Assembly: GCA_040219355.1 (NCBI GenBank)
Contig: JAVJSN010000010.1
Span: 434,001 to 498,000 of the forward strand
Length of the DNA stretch: 64,000 nt
Reading direction: 5' to 3'
DNA from: MH13 sp040219355
GTDB taxonomy: Bacteria; Pseudomonadota; Alphaproteobacteria; Rhizobiales; MH13
Shown: positions 15,300-24,698 of the stretch, one piece after another
Layout of the letters: the number at the start of each line of letters is the position of its first letter
Numbering within the stretch: position 1 is the first letter of the stretch
Position numbers and translations under genes: made by a program
Notes under the pieces: model-generated
Database searches by the model: none
The model's input: the letters and a program-made list of their open reading frames with translations, nothing else
What the model was told of the DNA's origin: nothing

Positions 15300-16940
15300 T
15301 CAAGCCAAAACCGGTTTTTGCTTTCTTTGGTAGTAGAAACAAAGGCTTAAAACCAAAGCGAGTATGCCTAAAAAAGGTGCATCGCCAAAATGAACATAGT
15401 GTGACGGTGACAATGCTTGCGGCAAAGGCGCGTCAATGATGCCCTGCTGGTCAATCCCCAGCTCAGCGATGACTTGACCGTAAGGGTCAATCACGGCGCT
15501 TATGCCTGTGTTGGCGGCGCGGACCAGCGGTAATCCTGTTTCCACAGCACGCAGGCGAGCTTGGAAAAAGTGCTGGCGGGGCCCGGCGCTTGTGCCAAAC
15601 CAGGCATCATTGGTGACGTTGAGCAAATAGTCTGGCGTGTGCGTGCGCGCGCCGGCGCGGACAAACCCTGGAAAAATTGCCTCATAACACACCAATGCAA
15701 GAGCAACCGGTCCACTCGACCCGCTCAGAACACCCGGTCCGACGCCGGGTTCAAATCCAGCTGGGGCTGATACCAAAGGTCGCAAGCCGAGGCGATCAAT
15801 CAGATCGTCAAAAGGCAACACCTCTCCAAACGGCACCAGCCGTGCTTTATCATAGGCATCAATGATCTCGCCGCGATCATTGAACGCATAAACAGAATTG
15901 TAGAAGGCGCGATCTTGCGCCCCACGCGGTTCGGCGCGAACTGCCCCTGCGAGCATTTGCGCGCCAAGCGGTAAAGCCGATCCGATGGCTCTCAAAACAT
16001 CAGGGCGTTGCGTCAACAAAAACGGAAAAGCTGATTCGGGCCACACCACATGGCTGACGCCCAGAACGCCCAGGCGATCGGCGCCGGTGTGCCGAGTTGT
16101 CAGTTCAAGCAGTGTTGCGACATGGGCTTCGCGCAGATCTGGGTCCCACTTGTCCACTTGCGCAATATTCGGCTGAACGATCCGCATCGTAACGCCATCG
16201 ACCATGGTTGCGTCGGCACTGGCCAGACGAAGCACGCCAAACCCTGCCCAGAGCCCAAAAACCAGAAGACAGCCAAGCGCCGCAATTCGTGATCCGCGAC
16301 CAGTAACCTCACGCGGCCAGAGCGCCGCTGGTATCATGGCAACCAAAAGGACCAGAAAACTCGCGGCAAGCGGACCCAGAACGGATAGGCCTTGTAAGAG
16401 GGCATCATGGAGCCCAAGCGCGCTGTGAAATCCATTCCACGGAAAACCAGTCAATACCACGCCGCGCAGCGCTTCGAACGCTGCAAGTAGGCTAGCAAGC
16501 ATGCCGACACGCACAAACCCGGTGCTCCAAAATCGAGCTGCCAGGGCGCAAGGCAGTGCGATGAACAGCGCTAGCCCGCCCGGAATCAGCGTCAATGCAA
16601 ACGGAATCAGCCATGCATGAGCGCTGGCATTGACCAGCAACGCCTCAGCGATCCAGTAGAGCCCGGCCAAAAAATAGCCAAAGCCGAACCACCAACCGAC
16701 GGCAAAGGAAGGGCCAAGGGCCGCAAAGAAACGCTTTCGTTTTCTTGACGGTATGGGGTCCGCATCGGCTCCGTCCAGAAGCAGCACCAACACGGGTAAG
16801 GTGATCAGGAGAATCGGTGCCAAAAAAATCGGCGGCATGGCCAGAACGCTGGCGATGCCAGCCACAAAAGCAGCACCCCAGCGACGCCAGCCATGCAAGA
16901 GTACAAGGCTGTCAGCTAGGGCAAGTAAGCCGCGTGTCAT
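15300..16940 (-). CDS. lnt: Apolipoprotein N-acyltransferase
   Basis: Inner-membrane enzyme that adds the third acyl chain to lipoproteins. The 546 residues start with about six membrane segments (1-245) followed by a periplasmic nitrilase domain and a last C-terminal membrane segment. The catalytic triad is visible: Glu in VWPESAFPFL (about 302), Lys in YDKARLVPFGEVLPF (about 365) and Cys in LVCYEAIFP (about 417). It follows corC by nine bases. Confidence 0.96.
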   Translation of the reverse strand: MTRGLLALADSLVLLHGWRRWGAAFVAGIASVLAMPPIFLAPILLITLPVLVLLLDGADADPIPSRKRKRFFAALGPSFAVGWWFGFGYFLAGLYWIAEALLVNASAHAWLIPFALTLIPGGLALFIALPCALAARFWSTGFVRVGMLASLLAAFEALRGVVLTGFPWNGFHSALGLHDALLQGLSVLGPLAASFLVLLVAMIPAALWPREVTGRGSRIAALGCLLVFGLWAGFGVLRLASADATMVDGVTMRIVQPNIAQVDKWDPDLREAHVATLLELTTRHTGADRLGVLGVSHVVWPESAFPFLLTQRPDVLRAIGSALPLGAQMLAGAVRAEPRGAQDRAFYNSVYAFNDRGEIIDAYDKARLVPFGEVLPFDDLIDRLGLRPLVSAPAGFEPGVGPGVLSGSSGPVALALVCYEAIFPGFVRAGARTHTPDYLLNVTNDAWFGTSAGPRQHFFQARLRAVETGLPLVRAANTGISAVIDPYGQVIAELGIDQQGIIDAPLPQALSPSHYVHFGDAPFLGILALVLSLCFYYQRKQKPVLA

Positions 16941-16949
16941 ACTAGTTTG

Positions 16950-18128
16950 CTAGGTCCCGGTGGCCTGGTTCAATGGTGCGTCCTGCGCATCTGGTGAAGG
17001 CTTTTCGTCCTCATTGGCGGCACCGGTGCGAACGGAGCGGCGAGGCGTTCGGGGATCACCGCGCCGCAAACCTGCCGGATAGACCTTCAACCGTTTGATG
17101 CGACGCGGGTCAGCGTCAGTGACCTCGATATCAAGTCCCTCAACCGCATCAATTAATTCGCCGCGAACAGGGATTCGGCCAAGCGCGGTAAACACCAAAC
17201 CACCAAGCGTGTCGATCTCATCAGCATCGTCTTCGTCGATCTCAAACAGGTCACCAAACACCTGTTGAATATCCTCGATGGGCACTCGTGCATCGGCGAC
17301 ATAACCGCCATCACCCGTGGCATCAAAGTGCGGCGCGACTTCATCGTCATGCTCGTCTTCAATATCACCAACGACCGTTTCGATAAGGTCTTCCAAACTG
17401 ATAAGTCCGTCCGTCCCGCCATACTCATCGATGACAAGCGCCATCTGCACGCGGTTGGCCTGCATCTGTGCCATCAAATCGGTGGCCGACATGGACGCCG
17501 GCACAAACAACAGCGGTCGAATGATGTCAGCGCTTTGCAAATTGGTATCAAGATCAATCTTGCGCAGGTCAAAGCCAGCGGCTTCGGCCGTTTGGGCAGC
17601 GGCCCCACTGCCCTGTTTCACGGCTGCTTTCCGCGCCTGGGCGCGTTTGCGCGGTGAGGTGTCTTCGTGGCGCGCGCGATCGATGAGGTAGGAAACAACA
17701 TCCTTAATGTGCACCATGCCGACAGGGTGATCCAGCGAGCCGTCGAAGACCGGCATGCGCGAATGGCCAGAGCTGCGTAGTTTTTCCAGTACCAAGCCAA
17801 GCGAGGTTGTTTGGTCAATGGCAAAGATATCGGCCCGCGGTACCATCACGTCTTCGGTGCGGGTTTCACGCAGCCTCAAGATGTTGCGGAGCATCGAGCG
17901 TTCTTCGGGCGAGAAGTCATGGCCTAGGCCTTGTTCTTCGGCCAAAGCGTCTTCCAAATCTGTTCGCAAATCGGTGCCGTTTGTCGACGGTTTGAGCCAT
18001 CCAAACAAACGATTCACCCAAGCGGTGTCCGATGGACCTGCGTTAGCAGCCTGAGATTGCGGATCGGAGGGGGCCGTCAAAGGACGGCCCGTACTGGAGG
18101 GCTCTAAGCTCGAAGCGTCGTCGTTCAT
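16950..18128 (-). CDS. CBS-domain protein, CorC/HlyC (hemolysin C-like) family
   Basis: The 392 residues carry a tandem CBS pair (about 80-260; RTEDVMVPRADIFAI and LVIDEYGGTDGLISLEDL are typical) and a C-terminal transporter-associated domain (about 275-355). There is no N-terminal DUF21 membrane domain, so it is the short CorC type, linked to magnesium/cobalt handling in enterobacteria; the role in this organism is inferred only. Basic and proline-rich ends are low complexity. It stands between ybeY and lnt, as in many proteobacteria. Confidence 0.93.
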   Translation of the reverse strand: MNDDASSLEPSSTGRPLTAPSDPQSQAANAGPSDTAWVNRLFGWLKPSTNGTDLRTDLEDALAEEQGLGHDFSPEERSMLRNILRLRETRTEDVMVPRADIFAIDQTTSLGLVLEKLRSSGHSRMPVFDGSLDHPVGMVHIKDVVSYLIDRARHEDTSPRKRAQARKAAVKQGSGAAAQTAEAAGFDLRKIDLDTNLQSADIIRPLLFVPASMSATDLMAQMQANRVQMALVIDEYGGTDGLISLEDLIETVVGDIEDEHDDEVAPHFDATGDGGYVADARVPIEDIQQVFGDLFEIDEDDADEIDTLGGLVFTALGRIPVRGELIDAVEGLDIEVTDADPRRIKRLKVYPAGLRRGDPRTPRRSVRTGAANEDEKPSPDAQDAPLNQATGT

Positions 18129-18163
18129 TAGCGTGCAGCTGATTTTGGCAGCTGCGATCCTTG

Positions 18164-18667
18164 TTACACGTTCGTCTGTGCATCGCCCCGATAGGGATCA
18201 GCGATGCCAAGCGATGCTAGAATGCGCGTTTCAAGCGCTTCCATTGCCTCTGCCTGCAAGTCTTGTTCGTGATCATAGCCCAGAAGATGCAAAAAACCAT
18301 GAACAATCAGATGGCTCATATGGTGATGAAAGCTGATTTGGCCAGCTTCCGCCTCCGTGTTCACCGTTTGCGCGGCAAAAACAAGGTCGCCGAGCAAAAA
18401 CGGGCGCTTGCCGTCAAGCTTTGCAAGACTATCCGGTTCAAGTGCTGGAAAGGAGAGGACGTTGGTCGGTTTATTCTGGCCGCGATGTGCTTGGTTGATG
18501 GCTTGCATGGCCGCATCATCGGTCAACACCACACTGATTTCACCGAAACGAAGATTGAAATCGGTGGCTGACACCGTGGCCTTGATCGTGACGTCAAACC
18601 ATGCGGCAAGGGTCTCCTCATCGGGCCAATTGCCCGCTTCAACCACCAAATCAACCGATGGGTTCAC
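18164..18667 (-). CDS. ybeY: Endoribonuclease YbeY (rRNA maturation)
   Basis: Zinc-dependent endoribonuclease involved in 16S rRNA 3'-end maturation and ribosome quality control. The 167 residues contain the metal-binding signature HGFLHLLGYDHEQD with three histidines near residue 125 and NVLSFPAL. The frame starts with GTG at 18667 and overlaps the phoH stop as GTGA, implying coupling. The order phoH-ybeY-corC-lnt is standard. Confidence 0.96.
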   Translation of the reverse strand: MNPSVDLVVEAGNWPDEETLAAWFDVTIKATVSATDFNLRFGEISVVLTDDAAMQAINQAHRGQNKPTNVLSFPALEPDSLAKLDGKRPFLLGDLVFAAQTVNTEAEAGQISFHHHMSHLIVHGFLHLLGYDHEQDLQAEAMEALETRILASLGIADPYRGDAQTNV

Positions 18668-19737
18668 GGGTCTCCGCCCAACAGAGGCGCCTGGCGTTCG
18701 GCGGCTGCGCGCACTCGACGGCGAGCTGCCTCGTCATAGGCGGTCACGATTTTGCTGACCAAGGGGTGGCGCACAACATCTTCGGCACGGAATTTCAAAT
18801 GCACGATATCGTCAATGTCACGCAACATGCGATAGGCTTCGGCCAGACCCGACACTTGGCCGGGCGGCAGATCCACTTGGCTGGGATCGCCGGTCACGAT
18901 CATCTTTGATCCTTCGCCAAGGCGCGTCAGAAACATTTTCATCTGCATACTGGTCGTGTTCTGCGCCTCATCCAGGATCACCACCGCATTGGCCAGCGTG
19001 CGCCCGCGCATAAAGGCAAGTGGTGCAATCTCGATGATCTGATTTTGCAGGCCCTTTTCCACCTTGTCGGCGGGCATCATATCGTAGAGCGCGTCGTAAA
19101 GTGGTCGCAGATAAGGGTCGATTTTCTCTTTCATATCACCAGGCAAAAAGCCAAGTCGCTCACCTGCCTCAACGGCTGGACGGGAGAGGATCATACGCTC
19201 CACATCTCCGCGCTCAAGCAGAGCAGCAGCATAGGCAACCGCCAGATAAGTTTTGCCAGTGCCAGCCGGTCCAGTGCCGAACACGAGCTGCGCTCGGTCG
19301 AGCGCGCGGATGTAGGCATCTTGTGCGGGATTGCGCGCGGTGATCGTTTTCTTGCGCGTGCCAATGGTCGCCAGTGCCAGTTTGCCGCCGCGCGGTTCGA
19401 TATCGGGAAGATTCAATTGCGTTGAAGCCGTTTCGGCCATCCGCACGGCACCATCCACATCGCCGGGGTGTAAGGTGTGGCCCTGCTCCAAGCGTTGGTA
19501 AAGACTGTCAAGCACTTGGCGTGCCAGGGCGCAGGCGTCCGGCGTTCCCTTGATCGACACTTTGTTGCCGCGCGCGGCTGCGTCCACGCCGAGCTTGTGC
19601 TCAATAATCGCAAGGTTTTGGTCAAATTGACCGTAAAGATCTCCCACCAACCTGTTGTCATCGAACTCCACCACAATGTGCGCCAAATCCGACGCGTGAC
19701 CTTCCACGGAGGGTTGGGTCTCGGTGATATCGTTCAA
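18664..19737 (-). CDS. phoH: PhoH-family ATPase
   Basis: A 357-residue protein of the PhoH family (PhoH-like ATPase linked with YbeY and RNA processing). The N-terminal KH-like part is followed by the ATPase with Walker A FGTGPAGTGKTYLAVA (about residue 155) and Walker B VVILDEAQNTT. The start is TTG at 19737, overlapping the miaB stop (TTGA); GGAGG seven bases upstream supports this rare start. No ATG gives a better N-terminus. Confidence 0.95.
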   Translation of the reverse strand: MNDITETQPSVEGHASDLAHIVVEFDDNRLVGDLYGQFDQNLAIIEHKLGVDAAARGNKVSIKGTPDACALARQVLDSLYQRLEQGHTLHPGDVDGAVRMAETASTQLNLPDIEPRGGKLALATIGTRKKTITARNPAQDAYIRALDRAQLVFGTGPAGTGKTYLAVAYAAALLERGDVERMILSRPAVEAGERLGFLPGDMKEKIDPYLRPLYDALYDMMPADKVEKGLQNQIIEIAPLAFMRGRTLANAVVILDEAQNTTSMQMKMFLTRLGEGSKMIVTGDPSQVDLPPGQVSGLAEAYRMLRDIDDIVHLKFRAEDVVRHPLVSKIVTAYDEAARRRVRAAAERQAPLLGGDP

Positions 19738-21143
19738 GAGGCGGCCTCCAGGAGCGGCAATGCGGTTGAAGTTTGATCTGATTCGGTAAGGTCTGCGAAC
19801 AGACTATTTGTGCCAGTGTGCGTAATTGTGACCGTTTGCAGGGTTCGCAACATCGATTCTGGTGCTTGCACATGCACCGGCTGCAACCAGGGTGAGCGAC
19901 CGACCAACTGGCCGGGGTTGCGGCCTGTTTTCTCAAACAGAACCGGGAAGCTGAGACCAACACGGCTTTGTTGAAACGCCTGTTGCTGCGACGTGATTAA
20001 CGCTTGGAGAGCATGCAATCGCTGCGTCATCACATCTTCGGGGACATGATCGTCCATCAACGCGCCAGGTGTGCCTGGGCGCGGCGAATATTTGAACGAG
20101 TACGCAGCTGCGTACTCAACATCGCGGATCAACTGCAGTGTGTCTTCAAAATCTTCGTCGGTCTCACCGGGAAAGCCGACAATGAAATCGCCCGACAAGG
20201 CAAGGTCTGGCTGTACCGCGCGGATACGCTCGATCAAACGGCGGTAGGCATCGGCGGTGTGGCGCCGGTTCATCGCCTTCAGAATTCGATCTGAGCCTGA
20301 TTGCACTGGCAGATGCAGATAGGGCATGACCTGCGGTAGATCGCGGTGCGCGTTGATCAGATCATCATCCATATCGCGTGGATGGCTGGTTGTGTAACGA
20401 AGCCGCCACAGGCCATCGATGTCTGTCAGCGCGTAGAGCAGCTTTGCCAAAGACCAAGCCTCACCGTCCGGGCCTTGCCCATGATAGGCATTCACGTTCT
20501 GGCCAAGCAGGGTGATTTCGTGCACGCCCGCATCCACCATTGCGCGAGCTTCGGCCAAAATTTTCGCCACATCGCGTGAAACTTCGGCGCCACGCGTGTA
20601 GGGCACCACACAGAAGGTGCAGAATTTATCGCACCCCTCTTGCACGGTCAGAAACGCCGTTGGTCCACGGCTGGCCAGCACCTTTTTAGGCGTCATGCCG
20701 ATGGCGTCAAACTTGTCCTCATCAGGAAATTCGGTAACCACGACGCGCTCGCCTTGGCTGGCGCGCGCTACCATATCGGGCAGCTCCTGATAGCTCTGCG
20801 GCCCGACAACAAGATTCACCACATCAGCGCGCCGGGCGATCTCCTCACCCTCAGCCTGCGCCACGCACCCGGCCACGCCAATCATCGTGTCCTTGCCCAT
20901 AGCTGCCCGTTCGCCTTTCACTTTGCGCAGGCGTCCAAGCTCTGAATAGACTTTTTCAGCCGCCTTTTCGCGGATGTGGCAGGTGTTGAGCAAGATGAGA
21001 TCGGCATCGTTCTGATCGTGTGTTGCCTCATAGCCAGCCGGCGCAAGCGCATCTGCCATGCGATCAGAATCATAAACGTTCATCTGGCAGCCATAGGTCT
21101 TGATGAAGACCTTTTTGGTGGCTTGGGGTGTTTTCACGGTCAT
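19734..21143 (-). CDS. miaB: tRNA-2-methylthio-N6-dimethylallyladenosine synthase
   Basis: Radical SAM methylthiotransferase that modifies A37 of tRNAs. The 469 residues show the N-terminal MTTase domain with cysteines in YGCQMNVYDSDRM, NTCHIREKA and GCVAQAEG, the radical SAM motif CDKFCTFC near residue 175, and a C-terminal TRAM domain (about 385-450). These ligands hold two Fe-S clusters. It is followed by phoH with overlapping codons. Confidence 0.97.
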   Translation of the reverse strand: MTVKTPQATKKVFIKTYGCQMNVYDSDRMADALAPAGYEATHDQNDADLILLNTCHIREKAAEKVYSELGRLRKVKGERAAMGKDTMIGVAGCVAQAEGEEIARRADVVNLVVGPQSYQELPDMVARASQGERVVVTEFPDEDKFDAIGMTPKKVLASRGPTAFLTVQEGCDKFCTFCVVPYTRGAEVSRDVAKILAEARAMVDAGVHEITLLGQNVNAYHGQGPDGEAWSLAKLLYALTDIDGLWRLRYTTSHPRDMDDDLINAHRDLPQVMPYLHLPVQSGSDRILKAMNRRHTADAYRRLIERIRAVQPDLALSGDFIVGFPGETDEDFEDTLQLIRDVEYAAAYSFKYSPRPGTPGALMDDHVPEDVMTQRLHALQALITSQQQAFQQSRVGLSFPVLFEKTGRNPGQLVGRSPWLQPVHVQAPESMLRTLQTVTITHTGTNSLFADLTESDQTSTALPLLEAAS

Positions 21144-21230
21144 GCGTGTTTAGCGGCCTTCAGCGGTGGATCGGCGGTGTTTAACGAAAAAACACTGGTC
21201 CGCCTAGGGTTCAGCTCCAAGGATCCAACT

Positions 21231-22049
21231 CTAACTGTCGCGGCCGCGCAATTTGATTGCAAGCGTTTGCCGCACAGCATCTTCCATGGCTTTGGCGGCT
21301 CGCTTGCGCCCACCAATCTCAGCAACATTCATTGGTTTTCCGAGCACCATGACGACATCCAACGGACCTCCATGGATGATGTCGAGCAAGCTCGGCAACA
21401 GATCCAGATCGCCATACCAGCCCAGCGTTGCCCGCTGCCCGCGTGAAATGGGCAAACCGTCACGGCGCAGATAGGCCATGGTGAAGGGCTGCACCATCAC
21501 ATCTTTGGCCTCTTCGACCAGAGCACCAAACAGGGCGGGACGAAAAGGCAGCACCTGCCCGCCATCGCTTGTCGTGCCTTCAGCAAACAGCACCAGACGG
21601 TCCCCATCAGCAAGTGCTTCACGCATGGCGTCGGTCATCTTGCCGGTATCGGTTCTGCGCGTGCGACTGACGAAAAGCGTGTTCTGTAGGCGCGCCAGAG
21701 TGCCAAAGACCGGCCAATCAGCCACGTCATCCTTGGAGATGAAGCGAAACCGACCGCGCGCGCCAATCATCACGATGTCAAGCCAGGAGACGTGGTTGCC
21801 AGCCAGCACAACCGGTCCTTTGGACAAACGTTCTCCTTCAAATCGCACACGAACGCCCATGCACCAGAGCGCGATGGCGTGAAAGGCGATGGGCAAGCGC
21901 GAAGAAACAGCCTTCAATCGCAGCAAATTGGCCAGCCATTGCAATGGCGCCAGCACGATCAGCGCAAGGACCAACGGGGTCATTTTGACCGCCGCTCTGA
22001 CGATATCCCACGTGCGTGGTCGTTCGCCCGGATGCAGATCAGCCATCAT
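21231..22049 (-). CDS. 1-acyl-sn-glycerol-3-phosphate acyltransferase (PlsC/OlsA-like)
   Basis: A 272-residue inner-membrane acyltransferase with one N-terminal hydrophobic segment (about 17-50), the HX4D motif in NHVSWLDIV, and EGTTSDG as the second block. The family makes phosphatidic acid; some members are OlsA, which acylates lyso-ornithine lipid made by OlsB (present at 48763-49767). Sequence alone does not decide between PlsC and OlsA. The start overlaps the fur stop by four bases (ATGA). Confidence 0.9.
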   Translation of the reverse strand: MMADLHPGERPRTWDIVRAAVKMTPLVLALIVLAPLQWLANLLRLKAVSSRLPIAFHAIALWCMGVRVRFEGERLSKGPVVLAGNHVSWLDIVMIGARGRFRFISKDDVADWPVFGTLARLQNTLFVSRTRRTDTGKMTDAMREALADGDRLVLFAEGTTSDGGQVLPFRPALFGALVEEAKDVMVQPFTMAYLRRDGLPISRGQRATLGWYGDLDLLPSLLDIIHGGPLDVVMVLGKPMNVAEIGGRKRAAKAMEDAVRQTLAIKLRGRDS

Positions 22050-22486
22050 GATGGATCTCGTTTCAGTGGGCGGCCAAACAATTCCAACCGATGGTCGACA
22101 AGTTTGAAGCCTAGTCGTTCAGCGATTTTTTCTTGAAGGGCTTCGATTTCAGGATCGGAAAACTCAATCACGTTACCGGTCGTCACGTCGATGAGATGGT
22201 CGTGATGTTCGTCCGGTGTTTGTTCGTACCGGGCGCGGCCATCACCAAAATCAAGGCGGGCGACAATGCCCGACTCCTCAAACAGTTTCACGGTGCGATA
22301 AACGGTCGACATGGAGATATTCGCATCAATGGTCGAGGCGCGCGCATACAGCTCTTCCACATCGGGATGATCATCGGCATCGTCGATGACCCGTGCAATC
22401 ACGCGGCGTTGATCAGTCATGCGCATGCCCCGCTGGGCGCACAAATCTTCCAGCGGCACATCAGGATGGCGGGCGTTTTGCGGCAT
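22046..22486 (-). CDS. fur: Fur-family metalloregulator
   Basis: A 146-residue Fur-type repressor. The winged helix is at about 15-90 (MRMTDQRRVIARVI, ISMSTVYRTVKLFEESGI) and the dimerisation/metal domain follows with DEHHDHLIDV and HRLELFGR. The CxxC structural zinc pairs of many Fur proteins are absent, as in a number of alphaproteobacterial Fur/Mur proteins that sense Fe or Mn. Which metal it senses is not decidable here. It is coupled to plsC. Confidence 0.93.
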   Translation of the reverse strand: MPQNARHPDVPLEDLCAQRGMRMTDQRRVIARVIDDADDHPDVEELYARASTIDANISMSTVYRTVKLFEESGIVARLDFGDGRARYEQTPDEHHDHLIDVTTGNVIEFSDPEIEALQEKIAERLGFKLVDHRLELFGRPLKRDPS

Positions 22487-22516
22487 CAGAACTCCAACAA
22501 ACCGGTGCCCGGCTGG

Positions 22517-23065
22517 CTACCCGTATTCGCGGCGCATGACAAGCGCGCGACCTTTTGAACCATCCGCCAAAGTCGCATAGGCTGGTCGCTCGCCAACCTG
22601 GGCAAACCCTCGACGCCGGTAAAGCGTGATGGCGCTGGTATTGCCATCTGCAACCTCCAAAAACACCGCACGCACGCCTTTTTGCCGCAAGGCCATCAGT
22701 GCATCGTCCAGCAGCCGGGTTCCATAGCCACGACCTCTGCAATGCCGTGCGACGGCGAACGTCAAAACCTCGCCCTCATCGCTTGCTTGGCGTACCATCA
22801 CGAAACCTTCCACCGGGCCGCGGCCAAACCAACTTATTGGGCGGATCATGCGGGTTGTGACGGCCGGATCATCAATGAGGCTTGAAATATCCTGAGCGTT
22901 CCAACCGATGGGGAAGGCGGCATCATGCAAGTCAGCAAGGGCTTCGGCATCCAACGCGCTTGCATCTTCGACAATACGCATCCGGCTGACACTGGCGCGA
23001 AGCGGATCAACGGCCCAGTGGTACCAATCATCGAATGTAGAAAACTGTGACGAGGGCTGCGACAT
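22517..23065 (-). CDS. rimI: GNAT N-acetyltransferase, RimI-like
   Basis: A 182-residue GNAT protein with the acetyl-CoA motif VARHCRGRGYGTRLLDDAL and the later EVADGNTSAITLYRRRGFAQVG. RimI acetylates the N-terminal alanine of ribosomal protein S18; the assignment rests on position after tsaB, a conserved pair. ATG 23065 is preferred over one 21 codons earlier because the latter would overlap tsaB by 53 bp; CAGG lies just upstream. About 40 N-terminal residues exceed E. coli RimI. Confidence 0.88.
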   Translation of the reverse strand: MSQPSSQFSTFDDWYHWAVDPLRASVSRMRIVEDASALDAEALADLHDAAFPIGWNAQDISSLIDDPAVTTRMIRPISWFGRGPVEGFVMVRQASDEGEVLTFAVARHCRGRGYGTRLLDDALMALRQKGVRAVFLEVADGNTSAITLYRRRGFAQVGERPAYATLADGSKGRALVMRREYG

Positions 23066-23075
23066 GGACCTGACG

Positions 23076-23804
23076 TTACACCGCGCCTGCGTCCAATCCA
23101 AGACGTAGGCCAGCGGGTTTGGAGGCAATGGCGTCCGCAGGTTTGAGATAGAGCGGTTTGGGCACCTGCGTCACATCGCCCGCGGCTGAGAGCTCAGCCA
23201 AAGCCGCCGTGGATGGCACCTGTACCGTACTGCCAAGCGTGATGCGCTTGCCCGTTGAACGGACCAATGCGGCAATAATCGTCGTTGCTGGGCCAACAAG
23301 ACGCACGCCGTTGGTAACCGATGCGGCAAAAACCAAATCAGCCATCACAGCGGCGGGCTCCAGAGCACCACCATCAGCATTGAATCGCTGGCCATAGACC
23401 AGCCCATTTCGAGCATCCATGGCAACGCAGCGCACGGCCTCTGCGCCACTGTCCAAGCGATCTGAGCGCGCCAATGCCTCCAGCGACCCAATCCCGACCA
23501 CGGGAATGTTGAGCGTTGCTGAGAACCCACGGGCCGCGGCCAAACCAACGCGCATGCCAGTGAAGGACCCTGGTCCAACGGTCACGCCGATGCGATCAAG
23601 TTCATCATAGGTGATCGACGCGTCGGCCAGGACCTGCTCAACCATCGGGATCAATGCTTCGCCATGTCCTCGCAGCATCGTGACCGATTGCTCGCTGATG
23701 ATCCGGAACCCATCTGAGACCACCGCCTGACAGGCGGGGCCAGCCGTATCGATGCTCAGCACAAAGTTTGTCAGTTTGGGGCGTATGGCAGGTATCGTGC
23801 TCAT
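23076..23804 (-). CDS. tsaB: tRNA threonylcarbamoyladenosine biosynthesis protein TsaB
   Basis: Partner of TsaD and TsaE in making t6A37 of ANN-decoding tRNAs. The 242 residues have the actin-like/ASKHA signature: FVLSIDTAGPACQAVV, VTVGPGSFTGMRVGLAAARG and VGIGSLEAL. AGGAAGAAGG lies just before ATG 23804. rimI follows 10 bp downstream. Confidence 0.95.
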   Translation of the reverse strand: MSTIPAIRPKLTNFVLSIDTAGPACQAVVSDGFRIISEQSVTMLRGHGEALIPMVEQVLADASITYDELDRIGVTVGPGSFTGMRVGLAAARGFSATLNIPVVGIGSLEALARSDRLDSGAEAVRCVAMDARNGLVYGQRFNADGGALEPAAVMADLVFAASVTNGVRLVGPATTIIAALVRSTGKRITLGSTVQVPSTAALAELSAAGDVTQVPKPLYLKPADAIASKPAGLRLGLDAGAV

Positions 23805-23940
23805 GCCTTCTTCCTAGGCACCCAAAGCCAAGGCGGGCAGTCGGGGAAACCTCTAACCGCGCGTGTATGGCGCGAAGCCTTCCTCGCAACCAGTTCTGGC
23901 AGGCAAACAAATAGCTGGTAAATCACCAGGTGCATTCGCG

Positions 23941-24504
23941 CTAGCTTGCGCGCACTTCCTCAACACCTGGCACGAAGTGCCGCAGAAGGTTCTCAATGCC
24001 GTTTTTCAGCGTTGCTGTTGAAGATGGACACCCAGCACAGGCGCCGCGCATGTTGAGGTAGACCACGCCGTCCTGGAAGCCTTTGAAGGTGATGTCGCCG
24101 CCGTCTTGCGCAACGGCAGGGCGTACGCGTGTTTCCAGCAGTTCTTTGATGGTATCGACCATTGCGCGGTCATCCTCAGCAAAGAATTCTGAACCGTCGC
24201 TATCGTCCGCTTCCGCAGCATCTTCAACGAGGATGGGCATGCCGGTGACGAAATGCTCCATGATCCCGCCAAGGATCGCTGGTTTGATATGTGACCAGTC
24301 TTCCACGTCAGCGGTGACGGTTATGAAATCCTGGCCGAAGAAAACGCCTGTTACGCCGGGAATGGCGAACAAACGCTGCGCAAGCGGTGACTTTTCAGCT
24401 CCAGTAGATGAGCGAAAATCAAGCGTGCCTTCTTCCAGCACCGTTTTGCCGGGCAGAAACTTTAACGTCGCTGGGTTTGGCGTCGACTCGATCTGAATGA
24501 ACAT
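23941..24504 (-). CDS. nfuA: Fe-S cluster carrier, NfuA/NifU-C type
   Basis: Scaffold or carrier for Fe-S clusters. The 187-residue protein has an N-terminal Nfu domain (FIQIESTPNPATLKFLPG) and a C-terminal NifU-like domain with the cluster-binding motif GACAGCPSST (CxxC). ATG 24504 is chosen since GGAGG lies 7-11 bp upstream; the next ATG upstream would place that ribosome site inside the gene. It is separated from usp-trpS, its usual neighbours, by the hppD-lrp patch. Confidence 0.95.
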   Translation of the reverse strand: MFIQIESTPNPATLKFLPGKTVLEEGTLDFRSSTGAEKSPLAQRLFAIPGVTGVFFGQDFITVTADVEDWSHIKPAILGGIMEHFVTGMPILVEDAAEADDSDGSEFFAEDDRAMVDTIKELLETRVRPAVAQDGGDITFKGFQDGVVYLNMRGACAGCPSSTATLKNGIENLLRHFVPGVEEVRAS

Positions 24505-24698
24505 GAAAACCTCCAAACGCGATGGTGCTGCCCTTCATATGGGGGCGATCCACCGCATAGTCACACCTCAGCCGCGCAGCTTCTTCAAACCGTGCGCGGC
24601 CAATGCGTTGTTTGCACCACGTTATGGCGCAATTGCGGTAGTTTGGAAAGGTTCTAAAATGAAAATTGGGCGGTTGCTTTGAGGTATGACCACCAGAC

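Noticed and set aside
24573..24605. GCCGCGCA/TGCGCGGC stem after hppD
   Set aside because: The loop is 14 nt and no T run follows on the minus strand, so it is not convincing as a terminator.
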